Part shown: one piece after another, positions 1-7,367 of the stretch
Position numbering within the stretch: position 1 is the first letter of the stretch
Layout of the letters: every line of letters begins with the position of its first letter
Virus record (IMG/VR): IMGVR_UViG_3300045950_000093
Coordinates: 1 to 24,522 of that record
From: a virus
Length of the DNA: 24,522 nucleotides
Strand: one strand, 5' to 3'
Notes under the pieces: model-generated
Told to the model about the DNA's origin: nothing
The model's database searches: none
Seen by the model: only the letters and a program-made list of their open reading frames with translations
Program-made: the position numbers and the translations under genes

Positions 1-1027
1 TTTCGTCGTGCAGATTCACCATCGCGCAAACGTGGTTGGGGATCACCCGCAAACGGTCCCCGACGCGATGCCGCGCTTGCGACGCGCTCAGGTCAACATG
101 GCCGTGCTCTTCCGAGAATCCCATGATTACCGCCGCGGGATCTTCCATGATCCGCCCAAAGCCGGCGCCGTTTCCGGTGCGCAAGCGGTCGGAAGAGAAG
201 GTCTTCGACCCACCGTCGACCATCATCCGTCCCGGGACGGCGTTGCTCACCACGGTCACCAGCACCGAGGCCGCGCAGTCCTCGATGCCGCAGGCGCCGG
301 TGCCGATGGTGTTCATGTCATTGAAGATGTAGGTGCCGGGACGAATCTCGTTGACACCCGGAAGCTGATGAGTGAGCTGCGCCGAGGGCGTCGAACCCCC
401 GCTGATGACTTCCAGCGGGAAGTCGGCTTTGGCGAACAGGTCCAGAATCTCCAGCAGCCGGGTGCGTTCCTGGGCCAGCAGTTCGTGATGTTTCTCGCTG
501 TTGGCCAGGAAGTGCCCCGGATAGACCATTACGCCGCGAAAGCGCAGGCCGGGCAACGCGCAGATGTGGCGCGCCATGGCCACGGCTTCGGGTCCGGCGC
601 TTACCCCGCAGCGGCCGAACCCGGTGTTGATTTCCAGGAGCGCTCCGAACTGCGCTTGGCGCCGCGCCGCGGCCGCCGACAGTCCCTCGGCTGCTTCGAT
701 GGAATCGACTGCCACCGAGACGCGCGCCCGGCGCGCGACCGCCGCCAGGCGCTCGCACTTCTGCGCGCCGACCACCGGATAAGCCACCAGAATGTCCGGC
801 AAGCCCGCCGCGGCCATCACCTCCGCCTCTCCGACTTTGGCCACCGTGATGCCGATGGCGCCGGAGCGCATCTGCCAGTGCGCCAGTTCCGGGGTCTTGT
901 GCGTCTTGGTGTGGGGCCGCAGGTTCAGTTGGTGGTCGCGGCAGTAGGCCGCCATCCGCGCCAGGTTGCGTTCGACGATGTCGAGGTCGATGAGCGCCGC
1001 GGGTGTATCGAGGTCGGAGAGCCGCAT
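1..1027 (-). CDS. D-threonine aldolase / D-serine dehydratase-like PLP enzyme, 3' end beyond the window
   Basis: The frame opens with ATG at 1027 and stays open to the window edge, giving 342 residues without a stop. It reads as a fold-type III pyridoxal-phosphate enzyme of the alanine racemase N-terminal superfamily (DSD1/D-threonine aldolase branch), which cleaves or deaminates D-hydroxy amino acids in the cytoplasm. The start MRLSDLDTPAALIDLDIVERN is typical. RPHTKTHK at about residues 37-44 holds the predicted PLP lysine (Lys41). Near the visible end PNHVCAMVNLHD carries His332 and Cys334, the H-x-C pair that binds zinc in D-serine dehydratases; many threonine aldolases have H-x-D there. 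D-serine dehydratase activity is therefore slightly favoured, but I cannot settle the substrate. It is a host gene, outside the prophage. Only the last few dozen residues should be missing. Its upstream region holds repeats and the probable phage end, so the insertion may have separated it from upstream genes or signals. Confidence 0.9.
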   Translation of the reverse strand, partial: MRLSDLDTPAALIDLDIVERNLARMAAYCRDHQLNLRPHTKTHKTPELAHWQMRSGAIGITVAKVGEAEVMAAAGLPDILVAYPVVGAQKCERLAAVARRARVSVAVDSIEAAEGLSAAAARRQAQFGALLEINTGFGRCGVSAGPEAVAMARHICALPGLRFRGVMVYPGHFLANSEKHHELLAQERTRLLEILDLFAKADFPLEVISGGSTPSAQLTHQLPGVNEIRPGTYIFNDMNTIGTGACGIEDCAASVLVTVVSNAVPGRMMVDGGSKTFSSDRLRTGNGAGFGRIMEDPAAVIMGFSEEHGHVDLSASQARHRVGDRLRVIPNHVCAMVNLHDE

Positions 1028-1040
1028 GCGGGTTTGACTC

Positions 1041-1122
1041 TAACACACGGAACTGCTAAACCACAGAGACACAGAGACACAGAGAAAGCTTCCTCCGGAC
1101 TCTGTGTCTCTGTGCCTCTGTG
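1041..1122. repeat. CACAGAG palindromic repeat, copy 1
   Basis: A left arm rich in CCACAGAGACACAGAG is followed by a loop around AAGCTTCC and a right arm CTCTGTGTCTCTGTGCCTC, so the element can fold into a long imperfect hairpin. In this copy the right arm continues into TGTGGTTT, closing the palindrome at about 1128. It matches the copy at 1198-1279 at 78 of 82 positions by direct comparison. It lies immediately upstream of the host gene starting at 1027. Interspersed repeats built on this motif occur in several GC-rich bacterial genomes; their function is not clear to me. Confidence 0.85.
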
Positions 1123-1197
1123 GTTTGGCTGTTGAAGCTGAACACTTCTGCTTCGCTTGCTCCACCGCCTCGGCCGGGGTCGCCCCTTGTCCCACCC

Positions 1198-1279
1198 TAA
1201 CACACGGAACTGCAAAACCACAGAGACACAGAGGCACAGAGCAAGCTTCCTTCGGACTCTGTGTCTCTGTGCCTCTGTG
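1198..1279. repeat. CACAGAG palindromic repeat, copy 2, interrupted at its right edge
   Basis: This is a direct repeat of 1041-1122 with four differences in 82 bases, including the leading TAACACACGGAACTGC. The right arm ends at CCTCTGTG and then changes to TAGCTTCGG, where copy 1 goes on to GTTTGG. The palindrome is therefore cut a few bases short of closing. The break falls where the candidate phage end begins. Confidence 0.8.
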
Positions 1280-1287
1280 TAGCTTCG
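1276..1287. other. Candidate right end of the transposable prophage
   Basis: The host palindromic repeat stops matching its neighbour copy at 1280. The sequence there reads TGTGTAGCTTCG, offering a terminal TG at 1276 or 1278, the dinucleotide at which Mu-like phages end. The first 22-bp-type repeat begins 10-12 bp further in. If the end is at 1278, the duplicated 5-bp target would be CTCTG (1273-1277). The other phage end is outside the window, so the exact base cannot be proven here. Confidence 0.45.
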
Positions 1288-1352
1288 GCAACGATCCGTG
1301 GCAGTGATCGGCAACGCTGCGTGGCAGGAGTGCAACACTGCGTGGCAGTGAC
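1288..1352. repeat. Three contiguous 21-23 bp direct repeats, candidate transposase-binding sites
   Basis: Units at 1288-1310, 1311-1331 and 1332-1352 all begin with GCAAC and share the core CGTGGCAG; units 2 and 3 differ at few positions (GCAACGCTGCGTGGCAG against GCAACACTGCGTGGCAG). They are head-to-tail with no spacers. Mu-like phages carry about 22-bp transposase-binding sites in the same orientation near the right end, and this cluster sits between the last late gene and host DNA. The role as transposase sites is inference from position, size and spacing. Confidence 0.6.
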
Positions 1353-1416
1353 CTGCCAGGGACACGAAAGGCGTCCACCCGGCAAGCCTAACATGGCCCA
1401 GGGCGGGCGCTGATGC

Positions 1417-1698
1417 CTACTGCCTGACCTGGGCGATGGTGAACGGGCCTGGAGTGGACGGAACCACCCAGGACTCGCGCCAAGCGCCAGGCGAATAAAC
1501 TACCGTGTACGTGCCTGGGACCAAGCTCACTCGGATGCGGCCTGCGACCACCGGTACCGTCAGCCGGCCAGCAGCGATTGTGAAGCCGTCAGGTGAGGCC
1601 CCGGCGTTCCAGGTGATCTCCAGAGATCCCTTGGGGACGGCAGCGCCATCTGCGCCCTGTACGACATCGTCAATCACGCGCAGTGCAGGTCCAGGCAT
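1417..1698 (-). CDS. Small beta-rich protein, last gene of the tail cluster
   Basis: The product has 93 residues, starting at ATG 1698, which overlaps the TAA of the large tail gene (TAATG). The sequence alternates short hydrophobic strands (SLEITWNAG, GFTIAAGRLTVPVVAGRIRV, YTVVYSPG), suggesting a single beta-sandwich or immunoglobulin-like domain. There is no signal peptide, membrane segment or catalytic motif. As the final gene of the late operon, next to the large tail protein, it is most likely a tail-tip accessory or fibre-tip module. I do not recognise the family. No convincing terminator follows it before the repeats at 1288-1352. Confidence 0.7.
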   Translation of the reverse strand: MPGPALRVIDDVVQGADGAAVPKGSLEITWNAGASPDGFTIAAGRLTVPVVAGRIRVSLVPGTYTVVYSPGAWRESWVVPSTPGPFTIAQVRQ

Positions 1699-4600
1699 TA
1701 CGCCACAAGCCTTCCTCTCCGCCCCGCTTCCGGCAAAGGTAGAGCCAATCCTTTGAGTGTGAAGTGATCCCACGCCCAAAGCGAAACTTTCAGACCTAGC
1801 CCGCGCGCGGCAATCAACTCGCGCTCGTAGACTGCGCTCGCCGATAACACAGGCAGGTTGTACCAGAGGTCGGCGGACGACCAAGCGCGCGGCGGCGTCA
1901 TCGGGAAGCGCATCGCCTCGATGGCTTTGGCCAGGTTGTGCTCGAACGCACCGAACGACAGCGCCTCCATCTTGAACGTGTCGAGGCCGCTTCCAGCTTT
2001 CTGCCAGAAGGCCGGCGGCAAGTTCACGTACAGAGAAAGCTGCTGGTCGTCGCGATTTACGTCGCGTGCCCAGAGCAATTCGAACTTGGCGCTTGGGTGC
2101 GACGCCAGGACGTGCGCGCGGATCGCGTCCACATGAGCCTGGAGGCGAGCGCGCAGAAAGTCGGCATCAGCGTATCCGTTCACAGCCGGTGAATCGTTGA
2201 GGGTTGCGAAGACCTGGAGAGCCCGGCCGAGCGCCGCTTGCGCCGCAGCTGTCGTGTCAGAGTCATAGAACGCCGTCTTTTGATTCACGTCCCCTTGCGC
2301 GTACCACCAGAGGAACTCACCGAACTGAAGCCAGATGCCCAGTCCCGCCGCGTTCATCAGATCCGCCAAGTATCGGTAGACGCGCTTGTGATACGCGAGG
2401 ATCGTGGATGAGAACGTGCAGTGCGTGCCGTTGAAGCCTGGAACCACCTGAAAAGTGGCTTGATCGTTATTCGCGTAGCGAGACGCCCACACCTGGCCAC
2501 CGCCTGGGTCCTCAGGCGGGTTCGTCATGTCGAAGGAGAAAGTGGACACGACCTCGATCCCATAGGCGCGCGCCGCTGAGAAGAAGTCCGCATGCCACGA
2601 CCGCGCGGCCAAGTCGAATACGGGATCGGCGGCTGCATCGATCACGTAGGTGCCGAGCGAGCGCGTTGCGCTCGCGCTCATGTCCCCACTCACGGAGACC
2701 GTTCCGGCCGCGCTCGTCTTGGCCGTGCTCAGGTCCACAATGTCCACGGGCGACCGGACGGTGATCGTGAGTACAGCGCCGGCCACGCTTGCCCAACACG
2801 CCGTGAAGACGGCGTTGATCGCGCCCGCCAACTGCTCCGCGATGCTGTTGAGCGTGTCGGCGGCAACGACGGTCTTGGTGATCGACGTAGCGCCAAAGGT
2901 AAGCGTCACTGTGTCGCCGTCCGCCCAGGTCCCACCAAACGTCACCACGGATTGCGGGAAGATTCCGTTGATCCGCACCCTCTGCGCGTAGAACAGGATG
3001 CCAACGAAGTGGTTGATGCGTCCACGCAGGCCGGAGCGATGAATCTGCCACACCAACCGCTCGGGTGGGAGTCGATACGAGTGATCGGTGTCGTAGTCTG
3101 TGGCCACGGCCACGTCAGAGTAGATGACTTCAGGATCAGGTACGTCGGCCTCGACCACTGCGTCCAGAAAGTCGAAGTGCATGATGCCGGCACTGGCCAG
3201 CGTCACCTCCACGTTGTGCTTGCCCGCCGCCAGGCCGCTGCGGATCTTCCGGCGCGCCCAGCCATCGCCGTTCGCGGCGTCGAGCGTAGTGGGTGCGTCG
3301 CCATCAACGGAAATAGCGTACACTCCATGCCCCGCGCCAAGGATCGTGCCGAGCCATAGATCATGCGCATACTGGCACCAGATCGTGATGGTGACCTTTG
3401 CCCCGATTTGCGATGTCGAACGGCCGTAGCCGCGATAGAAGCCGTTCGAGGCTTCCTCCGTCCACACGCCGCTGTACACCGCCCACCGGCTGCGTGATCC
3501 CACACGCACGGATTTCTTTGGGTCCGCGATCTTCAGAGTGCGGAAGCCATTGGGATCAGTAACTGTGATGTTCGAGAACCTGGCTGTCCATTCGGTGTTC
3601 GAGTAAGCTCCGCTATCGACCAAGCGTGGAGCCAAGGTCAGCCACATGCGCCTGATCTGCGTGATGTCCAGCGCTGAGAAGTCGAGCCGAATGCGCCAAG
3701 TGACCTCGGAATTCCCGCCGGCGAGCTTCACCGACGCCTGGGAGCATTTCAGGTTGTCGTTCTTATGCCGCTCGAACACGGTCACCATGTTGCCGTCGTA
3801 CCCGCCGCGCGGCGCCAGGTAGTTGACGCTGCCTTGTCCAGGAGCTGCGGGCGCGATCAGCAACTCGGTGGGGCTGTTCACTTGCGTGACCGTGTAATCC
3901 ACGCCGGCGATGCGAATCGCATCGCCGCCCGTCAGCCCGCTGAACCTCTCCCCTGAAATCCATGTCACCAAGTTGTCGAGCGTGTCCACCTTTCCGTAGC
4001 GTGCCGCTTTCAGGTTCAGGTTGTTGCCATTCCGGTCGGCACGCAAGGCGACCGGTGCGCCGATTCCGTTCCAGTTGGCGTCGTTGATCGCAGTCGCGAA
4101 CCACTTCACTACCGTCGAGAGTGTCACGCCGTAGAGTGTCTGTGTCCCACCCTCGGCCGTTGACGAGATCACGAAGCTCCCGCCGTCGTCTTTGCGGCGG
4201 TCAAGATCCACCTGGTGCGTAGGCACGCCCTGCGCCGCGACCACGTAGGGATCGCCTGCGCCGGCGTTAATCGCGCCGACCAGTGCCACAGCGACAGCCG
4301 CACTCGTATCGCCGGACTGCTCCGTGTACTCGTAGTTGACGCCTGCGACCGTGATGCGGTGAACCGTCCCCGGTGTGCCGGCGAAGAACTGGTAGGAGTG
4401 CTTCACTTTGGGCACGATGTAGTCCCACCCGATGCCCAGATAGAAAAGCGTGACGCGGTCGAACTGCGCGACGCCCTCCGCGCCTTCGGTGAACGTCAGC
4501 GTGCCAGCTGCTGCCGGCCACGATCCAAAGTTCACCAGGGTCGCGTAGTCCCACAAACGGATCTTGAATGCTGTGCCATCCGCCTTCAGCACGTTCAGGT

Positions 4601-4910
4601 AGGGCCAGTCAATCCAAGGAAATTTCGGAGACTCAATTGGCTGGAGGTCGTCGTAGAGCAGATCGAACTCCAGCACCATGCCCGCGAAATCGAAGTGCGG
4701 AAGCCATTTCCAGCGTGGGTGTCCGAAGTAGTCGTCCGCGTCGTAGAGGATCACTTCGGCTTTGTCGACACGGTCGCGGAAAACGCCGCTGACGCTGAAG
4801 GCGTTCTCGCTCGTCGAGTGGATCGCCGCTGTGAGCGTGGCGCTCAAAGGAGACACACCCAGATGGACCGTGCGGCGCGGATCGAACTTACGAAGCTGCT
4901 CGACGGCCAT
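1698..4910 (-). CDS. Large tail protein with probable TIM-barrel C-terminal domain
   Basis: The product has 1070 residues. The open frame extends upstream, but ATG 4910 (MAVEQLRKFD) is chosen because it overlaps the ASCH gene stop in a TGATG junction. Two similar beta modules are visible: residues about 180-225 (TVHRITVAGVNYEY then AVALVGAINAG) and about 660-710 (VTLTFGATSITKTV then AEQLAGAINAV). Both are the type of small repeated domain common in phage tail proteins. From about residue 765 the sequence looks like a (beta/alpha)8 barrel, with WHADFFSAARAYGIEVVSTF, LGIWLQFGEFLWWY, FELLWARDVN and LKVSLWAWDHF as strand ends rich in aromatic and acidic residues. This could be a glycan-binding or glycan-cleaving tail domain, or the barrel of the non-contractile tail sheath protein family. 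Catalytic residues cannot be assigned. It is probably the host-recognition end of the tail. Confidence 0.75.
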   Translation of the reverse strand: MAVEQLRKFDPRRTVHLGVSPLSATLTAAIHSTSENAFSVSGVFRDRVDKAEVILYDADDYFGHPRWKWLPHFDFAGMVLEFDLLYDDLQPIESPKFPWIDWPYLNVLKADGTAFKIRLWDYATLVNFGSWPAAAGTLTFTEGAEGVAQFDRVTLFYLGIGWDYIVPKVKHSYQFFAGTPGTVHRITVAGVNYEYTEQSGDTSAAVAVALVGAINAGAGDPYVVAAQGVPTHQVDLDRRKDDGGSFVISSTAEGGTQTLYGVTLSTVVKWFATAINDANWNGIGAPVALRADRNGNNLNLKAARYGKVDTLDNLVTWISGERFSGLTGGDAIRIAGVDYTVTQVNSPTELLIAPAAPGQGSVNYLAPRGGYDGNMVTVFERHKNDNLKCSQASVKLAGGNSEVTWRIRLDFSALDITQIRRMWLTLAPRLVDSGAYSNTEWTARFSNITVTDPNGFRTLKIADPKKSVRVGSRSRWAVYSGVWTEEASNGFYRGYGRSTSQIGAKVTITIWCQYAHDLWLGTILGAGHGVYAISVDGDAPTTLDAANGDGWARRKIRSGLAAGKHNVEVTLASAGIMHFDFLDAVVEADVPDPEVIYSDVAVATDYDTDHSYRLPPERLVWQIHRSGLRGRINHFVGILFYAQRVRINGIFPQSVVTFGGTWADGDTVTLTFGATSITKTVVAADTLNSIAEQLAGAINAVFTACWASVAGAVLTITVRSPVDIVDLSTAKTSAAGTVSVSGDMSASATRSLGTYVIDAAADPVFDLAARSWHADFFSAARAYGIEVVSTFSFDMTNPPEDPGGGQVWASRYANNDQATFQVVPGFNGTHCTFSSTILAYHKRVYRYLADLMNAAGLGIWLQFGEFLWWYAQGDVNQKTAFYDSDTTAAAQAALGRALQVFATLNDSPAVNGYADADFLRARLQAHVDAIRAHVLASHPSAKFELLWARDVNRDDQQLSLYVNLPPAFWQKAGSGLDTFKMEALSFGAFEHNLAKAIEAMRFPMTPPRAWSSADLWYNLPVLSASAVYERELIAARGLGLKVSLWAWDHFTLKGLALPLPEAGRRGRLVA

Positions 4911-5314
4911 CAGGCAGCCTCCTGCGGCCGCGCCCACTCCCACAGCCAGAGATAGCCGCGCGCCTGGATTGGCGGATCTATCAACCGAGGGTTGCGAAAG
5001 ACCCACGCGAAACGGCCGGGACCATAGTTGCCGAATTCGAGCTCGCGCTGGTCGATGCTGGCGACGATATCCTCGGTCGACACGCAGTCCACCAGGTCCA
5101 CAGTGCAGATAACAAGGCCTAGCGGCAACCAACCCTTGTGCCAGTAGTGGAACGTCGGTGCGGCGGCGAGATCCTGGCACCAGACTGGGAATGCCCGCGC
5201 GGCATGAATGGCCAGCGGTCCCCGATAGCGCGTGCACCACGACCGTGTTTCAATCGACTTCGCGCCCAGGGCGACAAGCGAAGCCCACGGCTGAGTCATG
5301 GTCAGGGCCTTCAT
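4910..5314 (-). CDS. ASCH-domain protein
   Basis: The product has 134 residues and is a single ASCH (PUA-like beta barrel) domain. The N-terminus MKALTMTQPWASLVALGAKS followed by IETRSWCTRYRGPLAIHAA (residues 21-39) carries the family features: QPWA at 8-11, a G-x-K at 17-19, E22-x-R24, and the RYRGPL-IHA strand. The C-terminus PIQARGYLWLWEW also fits. ASCH domains bind RNA or modified nucleosides, and some members hydrolyse N4-acylated cytidines; which applies here is unknown. It overlaps both neighbours by TGATG junctions, so it is co-translated with tail genes although it has no obvious structural role. It may be an accessory gene acting on host RNA or nucleotides. Confidence 0.85.
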   Translation of the reverse strand: MKALTMTQPWASLVALGAKSIETRSWCTRYRGPLAIHAARAFPVWCQDLAAAPTFHYWHKGWLPLGLVICTVDLVDCVSTEDIVASIDQRELEFGNYGPGRFAWVFRNPRLIDPPIQARGYLWLWEWARPQEAA

Positions 5315-6699
5315 CAGAGCCTCACCACCACGCTGAGGTCAGCGCCGGGATAAGTAGTGCCCACGGCGGTGACGTCCACGTTGAGGATGTCGCCGCCCAG
5401 CAGCGGCGAGAGTGAAGCCCCACTCACGAAGTTGGAGACCGTCGCGCCGGCCGGGATGGTCACCGTCGCGTAGGCCTGGCCGTTGCGGAGGACGGTCACG
5501 ACGAGGTCCGCGCCGGTGGGCGCCACGTTGACGCGCGCCGAGATATCGCGGCAACTGGCGGCGGCCGGAACCACGAGCGGAGGCGCAGGTGATGCCTCGA
5601 TCCCCAGGGTGCCGTCCACCTGGATCAGCAGTTCACTGCCCAAGTAGGTGCGCAACCCGAACCGGAATCCCGCAAACGGCTGGAACACTCCACCAACAAT
5701 CACGCCGTCCTGACCGAAGTAACCATCGAACTGCTGTAAGCCATGGACGCTGTCACCGAATGCGTTGGTCACCCAGGACTCCGCCAGGACGATGCGCACA
5801 AATGGCCAATCCTCCCAGTCGAACCAGAAAGCCGAGTCGGCAGAGGACCAGAACGGCGGCGTGAAGGTACGGTTCAACACCTTCGACTTCAGGCGGTACG
5901 CTGTGCATCCAGCCGCATGCGCGTCCGCACCGGAGCCACGCGTCACTGTCCACAGAGCGCCGTTACGCGAGACCAGCGTCACTACTTCGGGACCATAACC
6001 GCCCGTGTAGCTACCGTCATCGAGGAACACCAGGTCGCCAACCTGAAACAGGTCCGGGTTGGCGAAGACCATCTCCGTCTGCTGATTGTCCACGGCGCTG
6101 GCCAAAGCGCTAGATTGGCCCTCGATCTCGTCCACATAGGACACGCGGATGTAAGCCGCGCTGATGCTGGCGCGGTTGCCCGGCTGGCTGGCCAGCGCCG
6201 GCGGATAGATGAAGACTCCGCCCGGCCGCTTCTGCTGCAAGCCTGGCTGGAACTCCGAGAGTGGCACTTGGCTGAGGGCTGCGAGGCCGGTGTCGCCGTA
6301 CGTCTGAATCCCCGTGCCCGGCCCTTGGTCCAGCACGCTACCGATCTCCACCACCGTCACGTTGGACTCGGGATCAGGAACACGGAACTCCTGGCGCGAA
6401 ACCGCGACCACGTTCGTCGCATCCGTCACCACCCAACCAATCGGGCCGACGTCGTCGGCCACGTTCGGCGCAGGTTGCTGCGACCAGTAGAACCCTCCGA
6501 CGGAGTTGTAGTGCAGCCAGCTTTGCCGTGAGGCCGGGGCGGGCGGTAACACGGGAGCAGCAGCGGGCCGATACAGCGCCCCTTGAGCAAACAGCGCGCC
6601 CTTGGTGATCGTCGGCGTGAGCGCCGAGCCGACCGCCAACACAAATCCCGCCACGATTCCAGCCCGTTCGAAGTTCGGCGGCGCAGTGACGACGGCCAT
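5314..6699 (-). CDS. Tail tip protein with C-terminal beta domain
   Basis: The product has 461 residues; ATG 6699 overlaps the preceding stop (TGATG). The N-terminal 40 residues include a hydrophobic stretch (GIVAGFVLAVGSALTP) without a clear signal-peptide cleavage site. The middle is rich in beta and aromatic residues (FWFDWEDWPFVRIVLAE). The last 80 residues (DISARVNVAPTGADLVVTVL, then AYATVTIPAGATVSNFV and a closing TYPGADLSVVVRL) form a small beta-sandwich module found at the ends of many phage tail and fibre proteins. It lies between the hub genes and the large tail protein, so a role in the tail tip or baseplate is likely. No enzymatic motif is visible. Confidence 0.7.
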   Translation of the reverse strand: MAVVTAPPNFERAGIVAGFVLAVGSALTPTITKGALFAQGALYRPAAAPVLPPAPASRQSWLHYNSVGGFYWSQQPAPNVADDVGPIGWVVTDATNVVAVSRQEFRVPDPESNVTVVEIGSVLDQGPGTGIQTYGDTGLAALSQVPLSEFQPGLQQKRPGGVFIYPPALASQPGNRASISAAYIRVSYVDEIEGQSSALASAVDNQQTEMVFANPDLFQVGDLVFLDDGSYTGGYGPEVVTLVSRNGALWTVTRGSGADAHAAGCTAYRLKSKVLNRTFTPPFWSSADSAFWFDWEDWPFVRIVLAESWVTNAFGDSVHGLQQFDGYFGQDGVIVGGVFQPFAGFRFGLRTYLGSELLIQVDGTLGIEASPAPPLVVPAAASCRDISARVNVAPTGADLVVTVLRNGQAYATVTIPAGATVSNFVSGASLSPLLGGDILNVDVTAVGTTYPGADLSVVVRL

Positions 6700-7151
6700 C
6701 AGCGGTTCCTCTGCGCGTGGGTGATTACGGTCAAGATGCCGTCGTTGGTGTTTGTTTGCGCTCCACCATCCTTGTGGTACGCGACCACGCAGGAGACCAG
6801 CCCGGTCTGCTGGTTCACGTCAAAGCTCATGAACAGCAGATGCCCCGGCCCCCCAGTCGGACCACCTTGCAACTTGCCGCTCGCATCCCGCGACGCCGAC
6901 GCGGTGTACTTCACAGACCAGGAGTAGCGCAACTCCTCGCGCGTGTACTGGTAGCCATCCACGGGCGACACGGGCAGGGTCACGGTCTCGCCGTGCTTGT
7001 ACTCGGCGACGAACTGTTCGTTGCGCACCGCCGCGAACTTCGCGCCGGCATTCAGCGCCTTGAGGTTTGCGGAGGTGACCGGGTTGCCCGCATCGAACGC
7101 GGAGTCTGGCACTTCCGTGAAGCCTGGTTGTGTCTGAAGCGAAAGCGGCAT
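6699..7151 (-). CDS. Hypothetical tail-region protein
   Basis: The product has 150 residues, with ATG 7151 three bases after the stop of the preceding small gene. The sequence is soluble and mixed, with a polar N-terminus (FDAGNPVTSANLKALNAGAK) and a beta-rich second half (HLLFMSFDVNQQTGLVSCVV, AYHKDGGAQT, GILTVITHAQ). No signal peptide, membrane segment or known motif is seen. The alternation of strands and Gly/Asn-rich turns is in keeping with a small structural tail protein. Position among tail-tip genes is the only functional hint; I do not recognise the family. Confidence 0.65.
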   Translation of the reverse strand: MPLSLQTQPGFTEVPDSAFDAGNPVTSANLKALNAGAKFAAVRNEQFVAEYKHGETVTLPVSPVDGYQYTREELRYSWSVKYTASASRDASGKLQGGPTGGPGHLLFMSFDVNQQTGLVSCVVAYHKDGGAQTNTNDGILTVITHAQRNR

Positions 7152-7154
7152 CGG

Positions 7155-7355
7155 CTACCCGCGCTGGTAGAGTTCGAACTCCCGTACAACGGTTTCCAGC
7201 TCCGGACGTCCCGCGTGGTACAACTCAATGAGCATCCGGAGATGTGCGGGTTCATCGGCGCGTAGCGAGAAGGTGGGCACGTCGCGTTCCTCCACGGGCG
7301 CCTGCTCCACTTCCGCTTCCGGCGGCTGCTTGGGAAACTCTTTCACTTTGGCCAT
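7155..7355 (-). CDS. Small acidic helical protein
   Basis: The product has 66 residues from ATG 7355, preceded by a good ribosome binding site (AAGGGAGA, 5 bases upstream). The N-terminal third is rich in Pro and Glu (PKQPPEAEVEQAPVEE) and probably disordered. The rest (RMLIELYHAGRPELETVVRE) should form one or two amphipathic helices. It lies between the hub gene (12 bases downstream of its stop) and the next tail gene. It may be a tail assembly factor, but no family was recognised. Confidence 0.65.
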   Translation of the reverse strand: MAKVKEFPKQPPEAEVEQAPVEERDVPTFSLRADEPAHLRMLIELYHAGRPELETVVREFELYQRG

Positions 7356-7367
7356 AGGATTCTCCCT

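Larger units (their letters stand above)
1028..1416. other. Non-coding junction between host gene and prophage
   Basis: The 389 bases hold the two 82-bp palindromic repeats (1041-1122, 1198-1279), the candidate phage end near 1276-1280 and the three contiguous repeats at 1288-1352. The stretch 1353-1416 shows nothing clear: only a weak GCCC/GGGC inverted repeat, with no T tract to call a terminator. No promoter for the host gene at 1027 is recognisable; its upstream region is mostly repeat sequence. Confidence 0.7.

Noticed and set aside
8-1135. Long plus-strand open frame (375 residues)
   Set aside because: It is the antisense of the host PLP-enzyme gene, whose minus-strand frame has clear family motifs. 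GC-rich codon use keeps the opposite frame open.
1129-1197. Minus-strand peptide TPAEAVEQAKQK between the two palindromic repeats, possibly a gene remnant
   Set aside because: It is under 25 codons, flanked by repeat sequence and without a start; too short to support a pseudogene call.
1288-1352. Three repeats as a small CRISPR array
   Set aside because: The units are contiguous with no spacers, and no cas genes are present.
1353-1416. Terminator after the last tail gene
   Set aside because: Only a weak GCCC/GGGC inverted repeat is present, with no T tract on the minus strand.
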